64,000 nt of DNA from Sphagnum compactum (lineage: Eukaryota > Bryophyta > Sphagnopsida > Sphagnales): positions 6,200,001 through 6,264,000 of the forward strand of contig OZ234497.1 in the NCBI GenBank assembly GCA_965153455.1. The letters run 5' to 3'. Shown here one piece after another: positions 38,101 through 49,700 of the stretch (positions are counted from its first letter, which is position 1; the number at the start of each line of letters is the position of its first letter). The notes beneath the pieces are model-generated. The model had not been told where the DNA came from. It did no database searches and saw only the letters and a list, made by a program, of their open reading frames with translations. The translations under genes and the position numbers were made by a program.

Positions 38101-39534
38101 GAAACCATTCAAGTTTTTTGGTCTATTAAATTAGTTTTCAACAATGGTTATTGTTGTGCATTATTCAATATTCATTTACATAGAATGACCATTCACAACA
38201 CATGTCACCAATTGGAACTAGCATGATTATAGACACCTTTTTCCTCATGTTGTTATTACTTCCTTATCATGGGTGAACTCTACAAAATTCTCATGTTATT
38301 TATATTAAATTAAAGTGTGTCCAACTGACCAAACCACATTTTTTAAACCTCACAAAATTATGTAAAAACTTATCTAATTAATATTATTCAAGTGAGAATG
38401 ATTCATAATTGGAATACAATACAAGTGGTTGTGGGTTCAATTCAATGTTAGGTCATAGTTATATGTTACATTTCATGTTATTGTGGAGTTGTTGGAAAGT
38501 TTAATGAGGAATTGAACGACCATACACTAATGTTCTTGCAAATCTCGCCTTTCAAAAGTGCCAATTTCTTTTAACAATGACATAGAGTTCTAATGGTGAC
38601 ATGGCATAAAATCACATGGGGTTAACACGTGCTTTGAATCTTTTTTTATTTATGTAAGATAATCACATTTGGTTGGAAAATGTTGCATAATTCTCCATAG
38701 ATGCATTTTAATTGAAACAATCACATCTAATTAGGAAATACATGGAAAACTCTTATTTAAGGTCACTCCACATATCTAGGCCAAGCATTGGAATGACCAA
38801 ATTAATTAACTAAAACCCTATTTTGAAAATGGACAATGAGGAAGAATGAACAAGTAACTGAAGTAGGTGGCAATAGCTAATTGCACATGGAGTTAGGTGA
38901 TAGGAAAGTTTCATCTTAGGGAGTAACAAGAACCGCATTAATAAAATGTGGGAATGGGGGATTATAAGGGGGAACACTAAAAGAAAAATGCCTATTTGCA
39001 ACTAGATTTGCGATTATAAAAAATTGCAATGAACATCAACCACTAAAAATACTATTAATTGCATAAATGAAGTCACATTCAATATCTAATCACAAATGAT
39101 GACTCGTCATGATATAAACACATTTCACATGGATAATCATGTATACGGCCAATATATATATTTTTGTCCTTTGACCAACATATAACATTTGTAACTAGTA
39201 ACCATTGCAACTAATAAAGAACCATGTCATTAATTGTCATTTGACAACATAATAAAATTTGAACAAAATTAACTTATTATTGAAATAATCTAGGTCGTCC
39301 ATTATGGATGCAGCCATAAATCTTTACACATTATTTAATCGAATTTTGCCACATGATGCTATGAGGATTTTTTAGCGATTTAAAGAAAAATTGATTTCCA
39401 TTGTCCATTATGATTATTCATTTAAAATGGTTTGAAATTGTAATGCAATCAAAGTTGCCACATGCCATATTAATTTAATTTTGAAAAGATAAAATCACAA
39501 AAATCTATTTAAGTAAGTATGTAGGTCAATACAC

Positions 39535-39700
39535 AGGCTTTGGTAAGTAACTTGGTAGGTCCTACCTACCTACCTAAATACTTAGGTAAAATTAAGTAGG
39601 TTGCTCAAGCTAGGTAAAATTAGGTAGGTATGTTTAAGTTATGTAATTACATATTATATTACAGGTAGGTAATATTATAAGTTACATAAGCTAGGTAATA
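39535..39700. repeat. Degenerate taggtagg / cctacctacc repeat
   Basis: Imperfect GTAGG-type units occur on both strands (gtaggtcctacctacctacc, aggtaaaattaggtaggta), forming small palindromes. Similar sequence recurs at 63130-63680. Confidence 0.7.
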
Positions 39701-39739
39701 TTATTCCAAGAAACTCTTTTTTTACATGGAGCTATTATC

Positions 39740-40800
39740 ATGTGTTATAGCAGGAAAACTAATGTTCGAATGTCTGGCCGTGTTTCTTTTCCTATTACAT
39801 GGTTCATTTGTCAAAAATCGTTGATTGTTTGAGCCCTATTATCTTTGCTTGCCTCTTGAACCAATTTGTTGGGCATTGGTTATTATTAGATGCCTTGAAT
39901 TTTGTTATCACCATGAGTTTTAAATCCAGGGATGAAATGCATTTGAAACCTTCTTTTGAGACCCTCATGGATGATGACATTGGACTTTTAAAAAGTTAAC
40001 AACTTTTGCTTCTAACATTAAATTGGAAGTGTTTGGGGTTTTAGATTCTTTCCTTTCATTCTTGAGGACATATGAAGAGAAAAAGGCATGTAACATGTTG
40101 CCTTTGATGTTTGACCCTAGGTTGAAAAGTTTTCGTTTTGTCTTTTCATATGTTGGTAAAAAGCAAGGATTGTATATTGTGGAGAGTATGATAGGAGAGC
40201 ATTGTATCCCATGTTGGTCAAGTCATACAATCACTTACATCATGTTGGAGATGTTGTTATGGTTATGCAGATCAGGATGTTAATGAGGAATGTGGATTAA
40301 ATATTTTCCATATGACTAGCAACAACGTTGAAATTGCAAAAGAAATTGTAACAAGGGAGTTGTTGGATTTTAGGAGGTTTCATGTGGATGTGAAAAATAT
40401 AAAAACCCCTCTCCAATGGTGAGAGAAACACGAGTCTAGATTCTCTGCAATCGGTTTTCTTGCAAAACAAAATTTAGAAATTGTAGGCTCCCAAATTGAG
40501 AGAAACATGAGTCTAGATTTTCTGCAATTGGTTTCCTTGCAAAACAAAATTTAAAAATTGTAGGTTCCCAAATTGAGATTGAACTCATTTTTTTTCTTGC
40601 TAGCATGTTGACAAGCCTTAGGAAATGTTGGTTACAATTTGAAATTTTAGATAATTAATTTTTGTTAATCAAAATTGGCTCAATGATCCTAGGGTAAGAT
40701 GTAATATGCCATCAACCTTGGTGGAGTTCATAGAGAAAGGATGAAATTGTAGAGGAGGAGTTGGAGGAATTTCAAAGGGAAGAAATTGTAAAAATGAACT
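39740..40800 (+). mobile_element. hAT-family transposase remnant
   Basis: Plus-strand fragments include EVFGVLDSFLSFLRTYEEKK and NMLPLMFDPRLKSFRFVFSY at 40030-40140, typical of the C-terminal half of plant hAT transposases. These are followed by the hATC dimerisation region (PLQW, a stop, EKHESRFSAIGFLAKQN, IVGSQIE) at 40410-40500 and NDPRVRCNMPSTLVEFIEK near 40685. Stops and a 77-bp duplication break the frame. I found no terminal inverted repeats or 8-bp target duplication. The DDE catalytic core is not recognisable upstream, so this is a fragment. Confidence 0.75.
40421..40577 (+). repeat. 77-bp tandem duplication inside the hATC domain
   Basis: Units start at 40421 and 40498 (gagagaaacacgagtctaga and gagagaaacatgagtctaga). 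Because 77 is not a multiple of three, the second copy is read out of frame. Confidence 0.95.
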
Positions 40801-41308
40801 TTTTATATTAAAACAAATTATTTTCCATCATTTATTAATTTAATTAATTCATCATTTATTATGATTATAAGAAAAGAAACACACAAAAAAAACCAATAAA
40901 ACAATGAAAAAAATATAAAAAACAAAACATCTCGATTTATGAAAACCGACTTGTGGGAACCACCCTTCAAAACCGGCGGTTCGAAATCCTGTGAGACCCA
41001 CCAACCCTGAAAACTGCCTAACTAAATTTTTTAAAAATTCTGAAAACCAGGGTGGTTCTCCAATGGGAAGTTTATTTGGGCCCTGCCCCCACGGGGACAC
41101 GGACTATCGCATTGGATCCAACTTTTGGAAGTTTTACCTTATTAGACACCGGTTTCACATTAGCTGAATGGGTTTCTTTGGTGAAAGTGTTTAGACTGTT
41201 TAGATTGGAATGGGATTTTTTTGGTGTTCAGAGTGTGGACACAGTAAGTAGATGTACAACAATTTTATCTATTGGCAAGGCCAGCGTGTTTGTGATGCCT
41301 TGTTTATT

Positions 41309-41326
41309 TTATTGTTCTTGCTTGGA
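41309..41326. repeat. Left target-site duplication of the U6 insertion
   Basis: 18 bp, ttattgttcttgcttgga, identical to 41419-41436. The last five bases also serve as the 3' end of the U6 copy. Confidence 0.9.
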
Positions 41327-41418
41327 CCATTTCTCGATTTGTGCGTGTCATCCTTGCGCAGGGGCCACGCTAATCTTCTCTGTTTCGTTCCAATTTTATC
41401 AGATGTCTCCGAAGAGAC
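41322..41418 (-). pseudogene. U6: Full-length U6 snRNA retropseudogene with target-site duplication
   Basis: U6 is the catalytic-core spliceosomal RNA. Read on the minus strand, 97 nucleotides from 41418 to 41322 align end to end with plant U6. They include the 5' hairpin (GTCTCTTCGGAGAC), the ACAGAGA box (AAACAGAGAAGATTAGC), TGGCCCCTGCGCAAGGATGA, and the 3' end at TGGTCCAA. Compared with U6 as I recall it there are about five substitutions, two of which are compensatory in the 5' stem. An 18-bp direct repeat (ttattgttcttgcttgga, 41309-41326 and 41419-41436) flanks the copy. The first base abuts the repeat exactly and the last five bases overlap it. There is no T-run terminator and no upstream sequence element like TCCCACATCG. 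It is therefore a retroposed, inactive copy. Confidence 0.92.
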
Positions 41419-41436
41419 TTATTGTTCTTGCTTGGA
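41419..41436. repeat. Right target-site duplication of the U6 insertion
   Basis: 18 bp identical to 41309-41326. It starts at the base immediately before the first U6 nucleotide on the minus strand. Confidence 0.9.
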
Positions 41437-43040
41437 GTGGATGTTCAATGAACGTGGATGGATGGGGTGGAGCGGAGGGTATGATGGTGAGAGAGATGGT
41501 AGCTAGCGCTTGGATTCCGCCAGCCTCGTCCGCACAAGAGCATAGGGACCACACACCCCTTCCGCTCGCCCAAGTTATACCTTTTGACCCCGGTTGAAGC
41601 CACTTGCATTAAAAAAAAAAAAAAAAATCTATACTTGGGGCACTAGGTGTATTTACATTTAGGAAAACCGCTGCAAGTGGGCCCAGTTTATTATGTTTTG
41701 AAGTTTTGAGGAAAGAGGGGGTAAAGGGGGGGGGGGCGGAGGGTTTTAAAAAACTTTTGTTGTTCCCATCAAGTTCCCAGTACGTAGGGCACTAGATTTT
41801 ATTTTAATGTAACATGCCTATTTTTAGATAACATCAGATTCTTTGTTTTTTTTATTAATTTCCCCAATTTTATCGATTTCACAAAAGCGGAGAATAACTT
41901 TCTAGAAAAAAAGTCCAAATTGTTTTATTTGAATATACTTCTACTTTTTCAAAAGATCGAAAATATTAGCGTAAGCAGGCCGGTCACCGAACACTTAGCG
42001 TCTCAGAGGTCTGCGAATTTCTGGAGAGTGCTCCTTTGAATTTCATGCCCAAAGAGGAATTGTAGCCCTACTATTTGCACAACCACAGAAAGTTGAATCG
42101 CTGAAAAAGATGAAGAAATGAGTCAGATGTGACCCTCCAAAGTAGGGGGGAGGGGGTGGGCGTCAAATGGTGGAAACGAAAAACCACCGAACAGTGGGAA
42201 GACTATTACCCAACACCCAAAAAAGTCTTTGAAAGTCGCTCTATTGCCTTTATGGTTCAAATATTATTTGTAGATCATAAGGTTGCGCTCTTATAGCACT
42301 TTAAATAACTTAAATTGAACAAGAAATGAGAAAGTTCTGAGCATTGAAAGTAAGAGGGGGGTAGAAGAGAAGAAAAGAGAAGAAAAAATGCGTTTTATAA
42401 CTAGAGGAAAAGCTTATTTCTCTTTCTTGCTCTTCTATAATTACTCCTTTGCCTCTGCTGCTGTTCAAGGACGAATTGAAGAGCTCAAGTTAGTTAGCGC
42501 TCCCATAACGTTTTTCTAATCACTCAAAACGAAGAAGAGACTGAGGAAGATATTAATAAAAAAATATTCGGTCATAGGTGGTGTTCGGTAATAGGACAGG
42601 TTACCCTATATGTTGACACATAATTTTTTGAATATATCTGGAATTTTGACAATCCCAAAACATTAACATTAAAAAGTATCTTAAGGCAAAAGAAGAAGAA
42701 TTATGGAAACTCAAAAAAATATTTCACCCTTGCAAAAACAAAATATAATCTTCAAAAAATAATCCTCTATAAGAAATCAAAATCCTTCAAGATATTATAC
42801 TAACTCTATTATAACTAATCTCAAGTTTCAAACACAAGCCAAAATTATCATCTTTCAAAAATCCTCATATAAAAAAATAGACCTATAAAAAAAAAATTTA
42901 ATAATAATAGGTCTATTTTTTGGTCTATAATAATAGATAATATTTTTATTATCTATTATTATTATTATTATAATAATTCCCTGAAGCTACTATGCTCTAT
43001 AATGAATCTAAACACAATATCCTTGCCTTGGTAGACAAGG
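41437..43040. other. Spacer with GC-richer block ending in a poly-A run
   Basis: From 41437 to 41610 the DNA is GC-richer than its surroundings and ends in 17 A (41611-41627), as a retroposed transcript might. No protein or RNA family was recognised in it. The rest, to 43040, is AT-rich with poly-G patches near 41726 and 42145 and no supported gene. Confidence 0.4.
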
Positions 43041-43330
43041 CCAATAATGAAAAAGGGGAGTTCATGCAGAGATATTCTTCAAAGATTGATTGATTCTGCA
43101 ATCAGAACGAATGGCTGGCAACAGCTCTCAGGCAAGGGAGGAGGCTTGCTTGCAGGCGGCTTTTTGGCAACCGTGCAGGCTGAGTGCAAATCCACTTCGT
43201 CGCTCTGTCAACAGCTGCAACGTCCGATCACGAGAATCTCAACGGCTTTCTGCGGGAGTTGAGCGGTTTAGGGTTTCGGTTTTAGGGTTAGGGTTGAAAC
43301 CCTGGTTGCTGCCGTTGTGAGATTGAAAAG
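43041..43330 (+). other. GC-richer open segment, possible orphan first exon
   Basis: Frames starting at about 43047 and 43111 stay open for 60-75 codons in a locally GC-richer block that ends in telomere-like ggtttagggtttcggttttagggttagggtt. The frame from 43111 (MAGNSSQAREEACLQAAFWQ) is Arg/Ser-rich like an organelle leader, but no following exon could be joined and I recognise no family. It is listed only as a candidate. Confidence 0.2.
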
Positions 43331-43599
43331 TATATAAACGTATGCAATGTTCGTGATTCTCATAGACGGCGCGAGATGGAGTCGTAAGATTTCTTGTTTG
43401 TCAGTAGTCAAGGGGATGTGTTTTGAAGGCCTGTTTCATTCATGCAGCTGCTGCAAGTAAGTGGAGTGAATGCCCTCTTGTCCTGTTGGTAAATATGCAA
43501 CATCTGTGGGAAGGTGCTCTGCTTAGGTGAAGTTTCTTTTGGGAGTTGTGCATTAAACAGATTGGCTTGGAGAAATGTATGCAACGAAGATCCCTAAAT

Positions 43600-43792
43600 A
43601 GGGATAATACAAGGTACTTTTGGAGTGCGAGATCTAAGCTCTTGGAAGTTTTGCTGGAGCACTGACATGTCATAAGTCTTGTTGGCTTGAGATCGCAATA
43701 CACTAAGTTCTTGCTGTGAAGGTAACTCACCCCTTCTGCTATTTGAAGCATGAGGTCCACACGCTAGATGAGGGAGAGTGGATAGTCCTCAT
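43600..43792 (-). pseudogene. Protein-kinase-domain pseudogene fragment A
   Basis: On the minus strand the frame reads LMLQIAEGVSYLHSKNLVY then CDLKPT. This is subdomain VIb of a protein kinase (normally HRDLKP-N; here Y-C-D-L-K-P-T, so the histidine and arginine are changed and the metal-binding Asn is absent). A stop lies just upstream, in DYPLSLI followed by RVDLM. What follows does not look like the rest of a kinase. Part of it is duplicated in opposite orientation at 43876-43982. Confidence 0.7.
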
Positions 43793-43859
43793 GGTTTAGA
43801 GAGTGGCTTATTTATATGCTCCATGGCTTATAAGATTTTTGTCAAGTGTGATGAATCTG

Positions 43860-44312
43860 TCATTGAAAGTTGGATGGACTACTCACTCTCCCTTATACAA
43901 AGTGTGGACCCCATGCTTCAAAAAGCAGACAGGTGAGGTACTATCGCAACAAGAGCTTAGTGCATCACAATCTCAATCCAGAAAACATTTTTGTCTGGTC
44001 CTGAAAGTTTGTTGTTATCTCTACTAAAAAAGCACTTTTGCATCGCCATAGTGTCTGGCCTTGGCACCATGAGAGAAAAAATGGGGATTGTGGCATGTGC
44101 GAACCAGACAACGAACATTGGGTTCACGATGTACATTACCCCTGAGGTTCATGTACTTCAACATGGAAATGAGCAGCCTGGGAGGTTTTATCCCATGAAA
44201 AAACAGTGTACAGTTTTGCACTTGCTTTGTGTTGTGGACTTCGGAGTCTACACTTCTTCCATTCAAAGAAGTGAGGAATCCTATGGTGAAGACGTTCAAA
44301 GATCGTGTACAT
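43860..44312 (+). pseudogene. Protein-kinase-domain pseudogene fragment B (inverted relative to A)
   Basis: The plus-strand region matches fragment A over about 107 bp (for example ctcactctccctta, gtggaccccatgcttcaaa). It then continues further into the kinase: SLVHHNLNPENIFV near 43950 corresponds to the catalytic loop (Asp changed to Asn), TNIGFTMYITPEVH near 44110 to the activation-segment end (APE-like), and VVDFGVYTSS near 44230 to the D-x-W/Y-S-F-G region. Frameshifts and a stop near 43936 disrupt it. The catalytic Asp is lost, so the copy is inactive. Confidence 0.65.
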
Positions 44313-44413
44313 AGGGGCTAAGGGCCGCCTCCAGACTGCCTTGTTTACTTGCGTAATCTTAACTAAGAGTGTTGGGATGTAAACCCCATTAAGCCACCCA
44401 GCTTTGACGAAAT

Positions 44414-44457
44414 TTGCACAGATCTGAGAAAGTATTTGATGTCTCAGATCTGTGCAA
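44414..44457. repeat. Perfect 16-bp inverted repeat with 12-bp loop
   Basis: Arms ttgcacagatctgaga (44414-44429) and tctcagatctgtgcaa (44442-44457) are perfect reverse complements around a 12-base loop (aagtatttgatg). In RNA this would be a stable hairpin. It lies about 100 bp after kinase fragment B. It could be a transposon end, a cruciform site or a small RNA precursor. Nothing else identifies it. Confidence 0.9.
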
Positions 44458-46670
44458 GCTTGTAAACAAATACAATTACCTCTAGTAACAATCTTGTTAC
44501 TATGTAAGATATACCTGAACTGACTAATTAGATTCTAAATTACCTCTATCTGGACCACTTGAAAAAAGTTTGGGGGATGAATGTAGCTGTGCATTTGCTG
44601 GGCTTGTTACACAACCCAGATATGTTCACAGAACCACAAATACTAAAGATCCTTTGATGTTTGGTAATGAATGTTCCAGGCAGTTATTTTCTTGCACACG
44701 CCCATGTGTTGGAGGTATTGGAAAGCATGACCCCCTCAGTGTTGTTAAGACAAGACTTGAAACTCAAAAAATTAGTTATGATGGCCACTGCAAGGCTTGC
44801 TAAGCCTTGTTCTTCAAGAAGGTATGGTTCTGTTCAGTCTGGTTGTGTGATGTGTAGATTTGAGGTTAGTAATGATGCAGTCTTCAATTTCTGCATGTGT
44901 TTTTGAGCTTCCACTACCAAATCTGCACTTGATTGTTGTTCCACTTCCATGGCCATTTCTACAGTTATGTTTTGGTGTTACCATTGCTATTACTGCCAGT
45001 TCCTTGTGTTTTGGGTGCCTCTGTTACTATTTCTTCAATTGCTTGTGTGTCTGTGCTTCCATGGAAATAAGTACTAGTTCCTTGTTTTTTGTCTGTTTTT
45101 TGTACATTTATCTTTTTGGTTTTTAAATTTGTGATCTGACCTTGACAGATTGTAAACAACATTAATTTTTTGAGTGAAGATTTACCAAATTCCCCCTTTT
45201 TCCTGCTTTCTGTTGCCATATCCCCCAAATTTTGAACAACTTGTTTTTGAAATTAGTTTGCCATATTTAAACTTGGAATTTAGATTGGTACAAATGAGTT
45301 GGAATTTAATGCGAATGTCCTTCTTGGGTGTTGGCCAAATGTTGCGGTGTCTTAAAAATCACTGATCATGAATAATGTTTGGGCAATTGTTGAAGTCTTA
45401 TGGATATATATGACTGGTCATGACAAATCCCAATATGATGCTTTCCAAACTACAACTTCGACAAGAATCTTGTTGGAATTTGTCATATCTCCTTGGGTTT
45501 CTAAAAATGCACAGGGTTCCAAAAATGCATTACCTTCGTGAAATCTGTAGGTGATGATGTATCTGATCATGGAGAAGGTTCACTTGATTATCATATACTT
45601 GTTGTTTCTTAAGCTCACAGGTCAAGACCTCCACAATGCCCATTATGCAATTTGAAGTGAACCCACTCCACTTGAACTCAATAGCCAAGAGCTCCACAGT
45701 CCCTATTGTGTACTTTGAAGTCAACTGTAAGAACCATTTCAATCAAGTCTTCCACAGAAATTTCAACTTCCAATCAGTGTTAGCACTTAGTGAAAAAAGG
45801 GTCAACTGAATACTAAAACCCTGAGAAAATTCAACATTCTTGAAGCATGAATTCAGCATACTTCACAAACTCTGAGACCAAACCCTAACCAAATCGCTTG
45901 TTTTGTCTACAAGTCGGGTTCATGTGTGTGATGATAAAATAGGATGAGCATCCAATTGCAAATGCGAAGATTATAGGTATCTGCCACCAGCACAGGTAAC
46001 ATTTGCAACTGCGATTGCACATGACATCGCATGATCGCCAAACAAGCCAGAGAATTCCAAGGACCAAACAAATTGATACCTAAGAACCAACCTGGAAAGA
46101 AACTGAAATCATCAACCACTGCACATCGCTTCCTCCTCCTCCCTCTCCTCCATCATCAACATCACCCAACACACAGCACAATCAATTTCTTGAGCTTCCT
46201 CGTCAATTTCTTGAGCAGCTGCTTCTTCCCCTTCTCAATTGATGCCCAAACCCTAAGAAAAAATCACAGCAAACAACAGCAACCATTCTGATGATGTGTA
46301 GGGGTGACCCATTGAGAACACACTGAATCTCAGCCAGAATCACAGGTCAAGAATTGGGCATAGAAAGAGGGGAAGAAAACCGTAGTAAAGAACTGGGATC
46401 AAACATCAAGACGAGCAATTTCTCTTTGACCTAATATTGAAGTTTACAGCCGCAACTCCTTACACTCCTTGTGCAAGCGTTATCGGCTGATGACAGACAC
46501 TGAGCGACATGGATGAGAGAGAGTCTAGGTGGTGTTTGCGACAAGACCCAAGGTTCTGAATCCCCGTTGCAACGATTGCAGTTGCTGGAAAGAGAGAGGG
46601 AGATGGCAAGAGTTTGGTAGGGTTTGGATTTAGGAAGACGAGGTGCAGCGGAACAAGAGGTGCAACAGAA
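44458..46670. other. Spacer upstream of the GTPase gene
   Basis: No exon is supported. Frames are short. The last few hundred bases (46100-46700) become richer in C and G and end in purine-rich DNA next to the GTPase start, consistent with promoter and leader. Confidence 0.5.
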
Positions 46671-46675
46671 GAAGT

Positions 46676-46700
46676 GCGTGAGAGAGAGAAAGAGAGAGCG
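46676..46700 (+). promoter_or_regulatory. GA-rich tract directly before the GTPase start codon
   Basis: The sequence gtgagagagagaaagagaga ends at the ATG. GA repeats in plant leaders can bind BPC/GAGA-binding proteins. Whether this one does is not known. Confidence 0.55.
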
Positions 46701-49700
46701 ATGGCGGCGAGGAAAGGGTTGTTCGGCTTGGCTTCCACCAGAGCCGGAGAGGCTGCCATCAACTGGTACCCTGGTCACATGGCATCAGCCACCAAAGCCA
46801 TTCGTGAGCGCATCAAGCTGGTGGATCTTGTGCTGGAAGTTCGAGATTCCCGGGTCTGTCTCAAGACCTTCCCCTACTACTCCCTTCCCTGCCATGTTTG
46901 TGTCTTTCTGGCGTTGGTGGTGCTTAGCTCTTTCTGTTTGTTTTCTTGTACATTTTCAGATACCATTGTCATCAGCAAATGCAGAGCTGCAAGATGCATT
47001 GGAGCACAAGAAGCGCCTGATTGTTCTCAACAAAATGGATCTTGCAAATCCCAATATGATGCTTGTAAGCAGCAATGGGTCACTTTTGTTTTTGGTCTTC
47101 GTCTTCTTCCTTTTGTATCCTAGCCTGCAAGTCTCTTGAATGTAAATCTTTGGGATCTTGATACAGGTGTGACAGAGATCATGGCAATGAAAGAAACAGC
47201 TGCTTCTTCCTGTATATTTTTTGTTGTTGGAAGCCCCTTCTTCTTTTTCTTCTTCTTCTCACGAATTGCTCTGGCCAGCTGGCTACTTTTCCAAATCCTG
47301 AATCTGAACAGTTTGGACATAATCTTCTGAATTGCAGAAATGGGTGAAGCACTTTGAAGCTTGCAAGCAGCACCATGTGTTTGTGAATGCCCACCAGCAG
47401 AAAGCTGTGAAAAAGGTAATGCTTTGAATAGCTGTGGATATGTTGCTATTGCATTTGTGAAAAACCATGGCTCACTTTAAATGGGAGTTCTATCATTTGG
47501 TTCTCATAGCCTACAATATTTTATGTTTCACCTGGTGGCGACCAAGCGTTCAATTATATTTTAAAAAGTTCTATGGCATATATATATTTGGAAAGTATTA
47601 GTAAAATTTGTGTGATAGTGTGATGTTGTAGTTTCGCTAATTTGGCCTCTCTCCTTATTTCAAATTCAAAGAGTTGAGTCTCTTGATGTCAGATGGGAAC
47701 ACTAACATTTGGCTTTCAATCACTCATGAAAATTCATAGTCTTGTCTTAGAATTGATATGAATGTTTTTAACATAATGTGTAGATGGATCTTCTTGGAAT
47801 TGTTGGTTACAAAGTTGTTTTATTTGGAAATAATGTAATTGAAAGAATTTATAATATGACATTCATGTAAAAAATGATCATTAATTTGTTAAGTTTAGTG
47901 GCCACCAGGTGGAGTTCATTCCATCCACCAAGTTGTATAAAGTCCTAAATAAAAAATTTAGTCCTATAATTTTCATTTGCAACAGCAGTAAGTTTGCGGG
48001 GACCCATGATGCTTTGTGGTTCAATTGGTATGTCTCTCCAGATGTTGGACATGGCAAGGGAACTTCTGAGTGAGAGGTTAGCTAAGGAGCCAACTCTGTT
48101 GTTGATGATACTTGGCATTCCGAATGTGGGCAAATCAGCTCTTGTCAATTCCTTGTTCCACCTCTCTCGCTCCTCCACTTCAGGTAGGGTTTTTTCCCAG
48201 TAGGGTTTCTCTTGGGGATGTCCATAAGGATGCAATACTCTGTGTCTTGTTACTCTGGACTGCTGCATTACATCATGACTGAGTCCTCTCCCTGTTGCTT
48301 ACAGAAATGCAACAGCAGGTCAGGACACAGGATTATGTATACTTATTTTGCTGGAAATTCTGGACCCATTTTTGTTGTACTTAGTTTATGCACACACAAA
48401 AGGCAACAAGATGCCCTTGTTGGCTTGGTAGAGTTCTTAACAATTCTGGTTAACAAGTAGAGGTATGAGTGACAAGTTTTGTCTATTTCTCGTTTTTGCC
48501 TGTCAGGGTGCTTCTAGAACCTGGCAAGTAAATTGTGCCCTAGTTTCTGAGGTGGGTCGGAGCATAATGTTGACATGTTACTCAGAGTTGTATGTCTAGA
48601 ACAGGAGCCCCTGAAGAAAGCAAAGGTTGGGCCTCTACCAGGTGTCACTCAAGATCTCTCTGGATTTAAGGTACAGATTGTCTCACTGGGCTGCTATTGA
48701 GATCATTGGGAAGGGCATGGGTGTATTTATGTCGATGGGTTCTCCCTTGTTTACTGGTAGTTGCTTGTTGTGGGGGTTATACATGAGAAGTAGAGCATGG
48801 TGCTCAGACAGTTTTCACATTGCTTTCTTTAGAACGTTTCTGCAGCACAAACGACACAGGCCATCCCTCATTACTCAATTCCTTGTATGTTTTTTTTGGG
48901 AGCAGGTACCCAATTGTCTTCTGAGTGTGCTTCTTATAGAAGTCAATTTCAGGAACAGAGAATTCTTCTTTAACAAGAAGACCTCCTTTGTTTTGAGTCA
49001 TGACAGACATCAAGCCCATTTTCCAATTTGAGAAAATGTTTTATTGGGGATGTTTGGACAGATTGGGGTGCAGCCAAGTGTGTATGTGTTGGACACTCCT
49101 GGCATTCTAGTTCCTAACATCAACAATGTTGAGACAGGCTTGAAACTTGCCTTAACAGGTACACTTCTCTTCTATAGCACTCCTACTTGGGTTTTCTGGA
49201 TAGTGATACAATTCAACCATGTTTGGATTTGACCAGATCACACCCTTTTTTGTTTGAGATCTCTGATGATGTGTTAGATTTCACACCCAACCTTGAGTAC
49301 TGTATTTTTGGGGCAGGCTCAACACTTTGCATGTCTGACAATGTGAATTCATTTGTTGGAGACTCCAGTTAGACCAGCATACATAAACCAAAATTTTCAG
49401 CACCTTCAGATTCTCTGTACTTCAATGAACTACTGAGCAAGTGTAGTCTCCTATGCTACTTGGCAGTCCAGTTTATTTTCAAGTTTTGCAGCATAGTATT
49501 TTTGTGCAACAGCTGAAAACTGCTCCTTCTCTTCCAGGAGCAGTGAAGGATTCTGTGGTTGGTGAGGAGCGGGTGGCTCGGTACCTTTTAACAGTGCTAA
49601 ATGCCCGCTCTGCACATTTGCGATGGAAGTCAGAGGTACATTTTTCAGGCATTAGTGATTCACAGCCCCTGATAAAGAAGTCTCTTGTTTATCATTGCCC

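Larger units (their letters stand above)
33237..39739. other. Long AT-rich intergenic region
   Basis: About 6.5 kb holds no supported gene. Frames are short, AT-driven and family-less. It contains a poly-C run (35171-35196) and tagg-type repeats near 39530-39700. It is most likely heavily mutated transposon debris. Confidence 0.6.

Noticed and set aside
41322-41418. Functional U6 snRNA gene
   Set aside because: It lacks the upstream element, a TATA box at the usual spacing and the terminator T-run, and is bounded by a target-site duplication.
41052-41597. Open plus-strand frame of 181 codons
   Set aside because: Its middle is the antisense of the U6 copy and its target repeats, so the frame is a chance fusion of unrelated segments.
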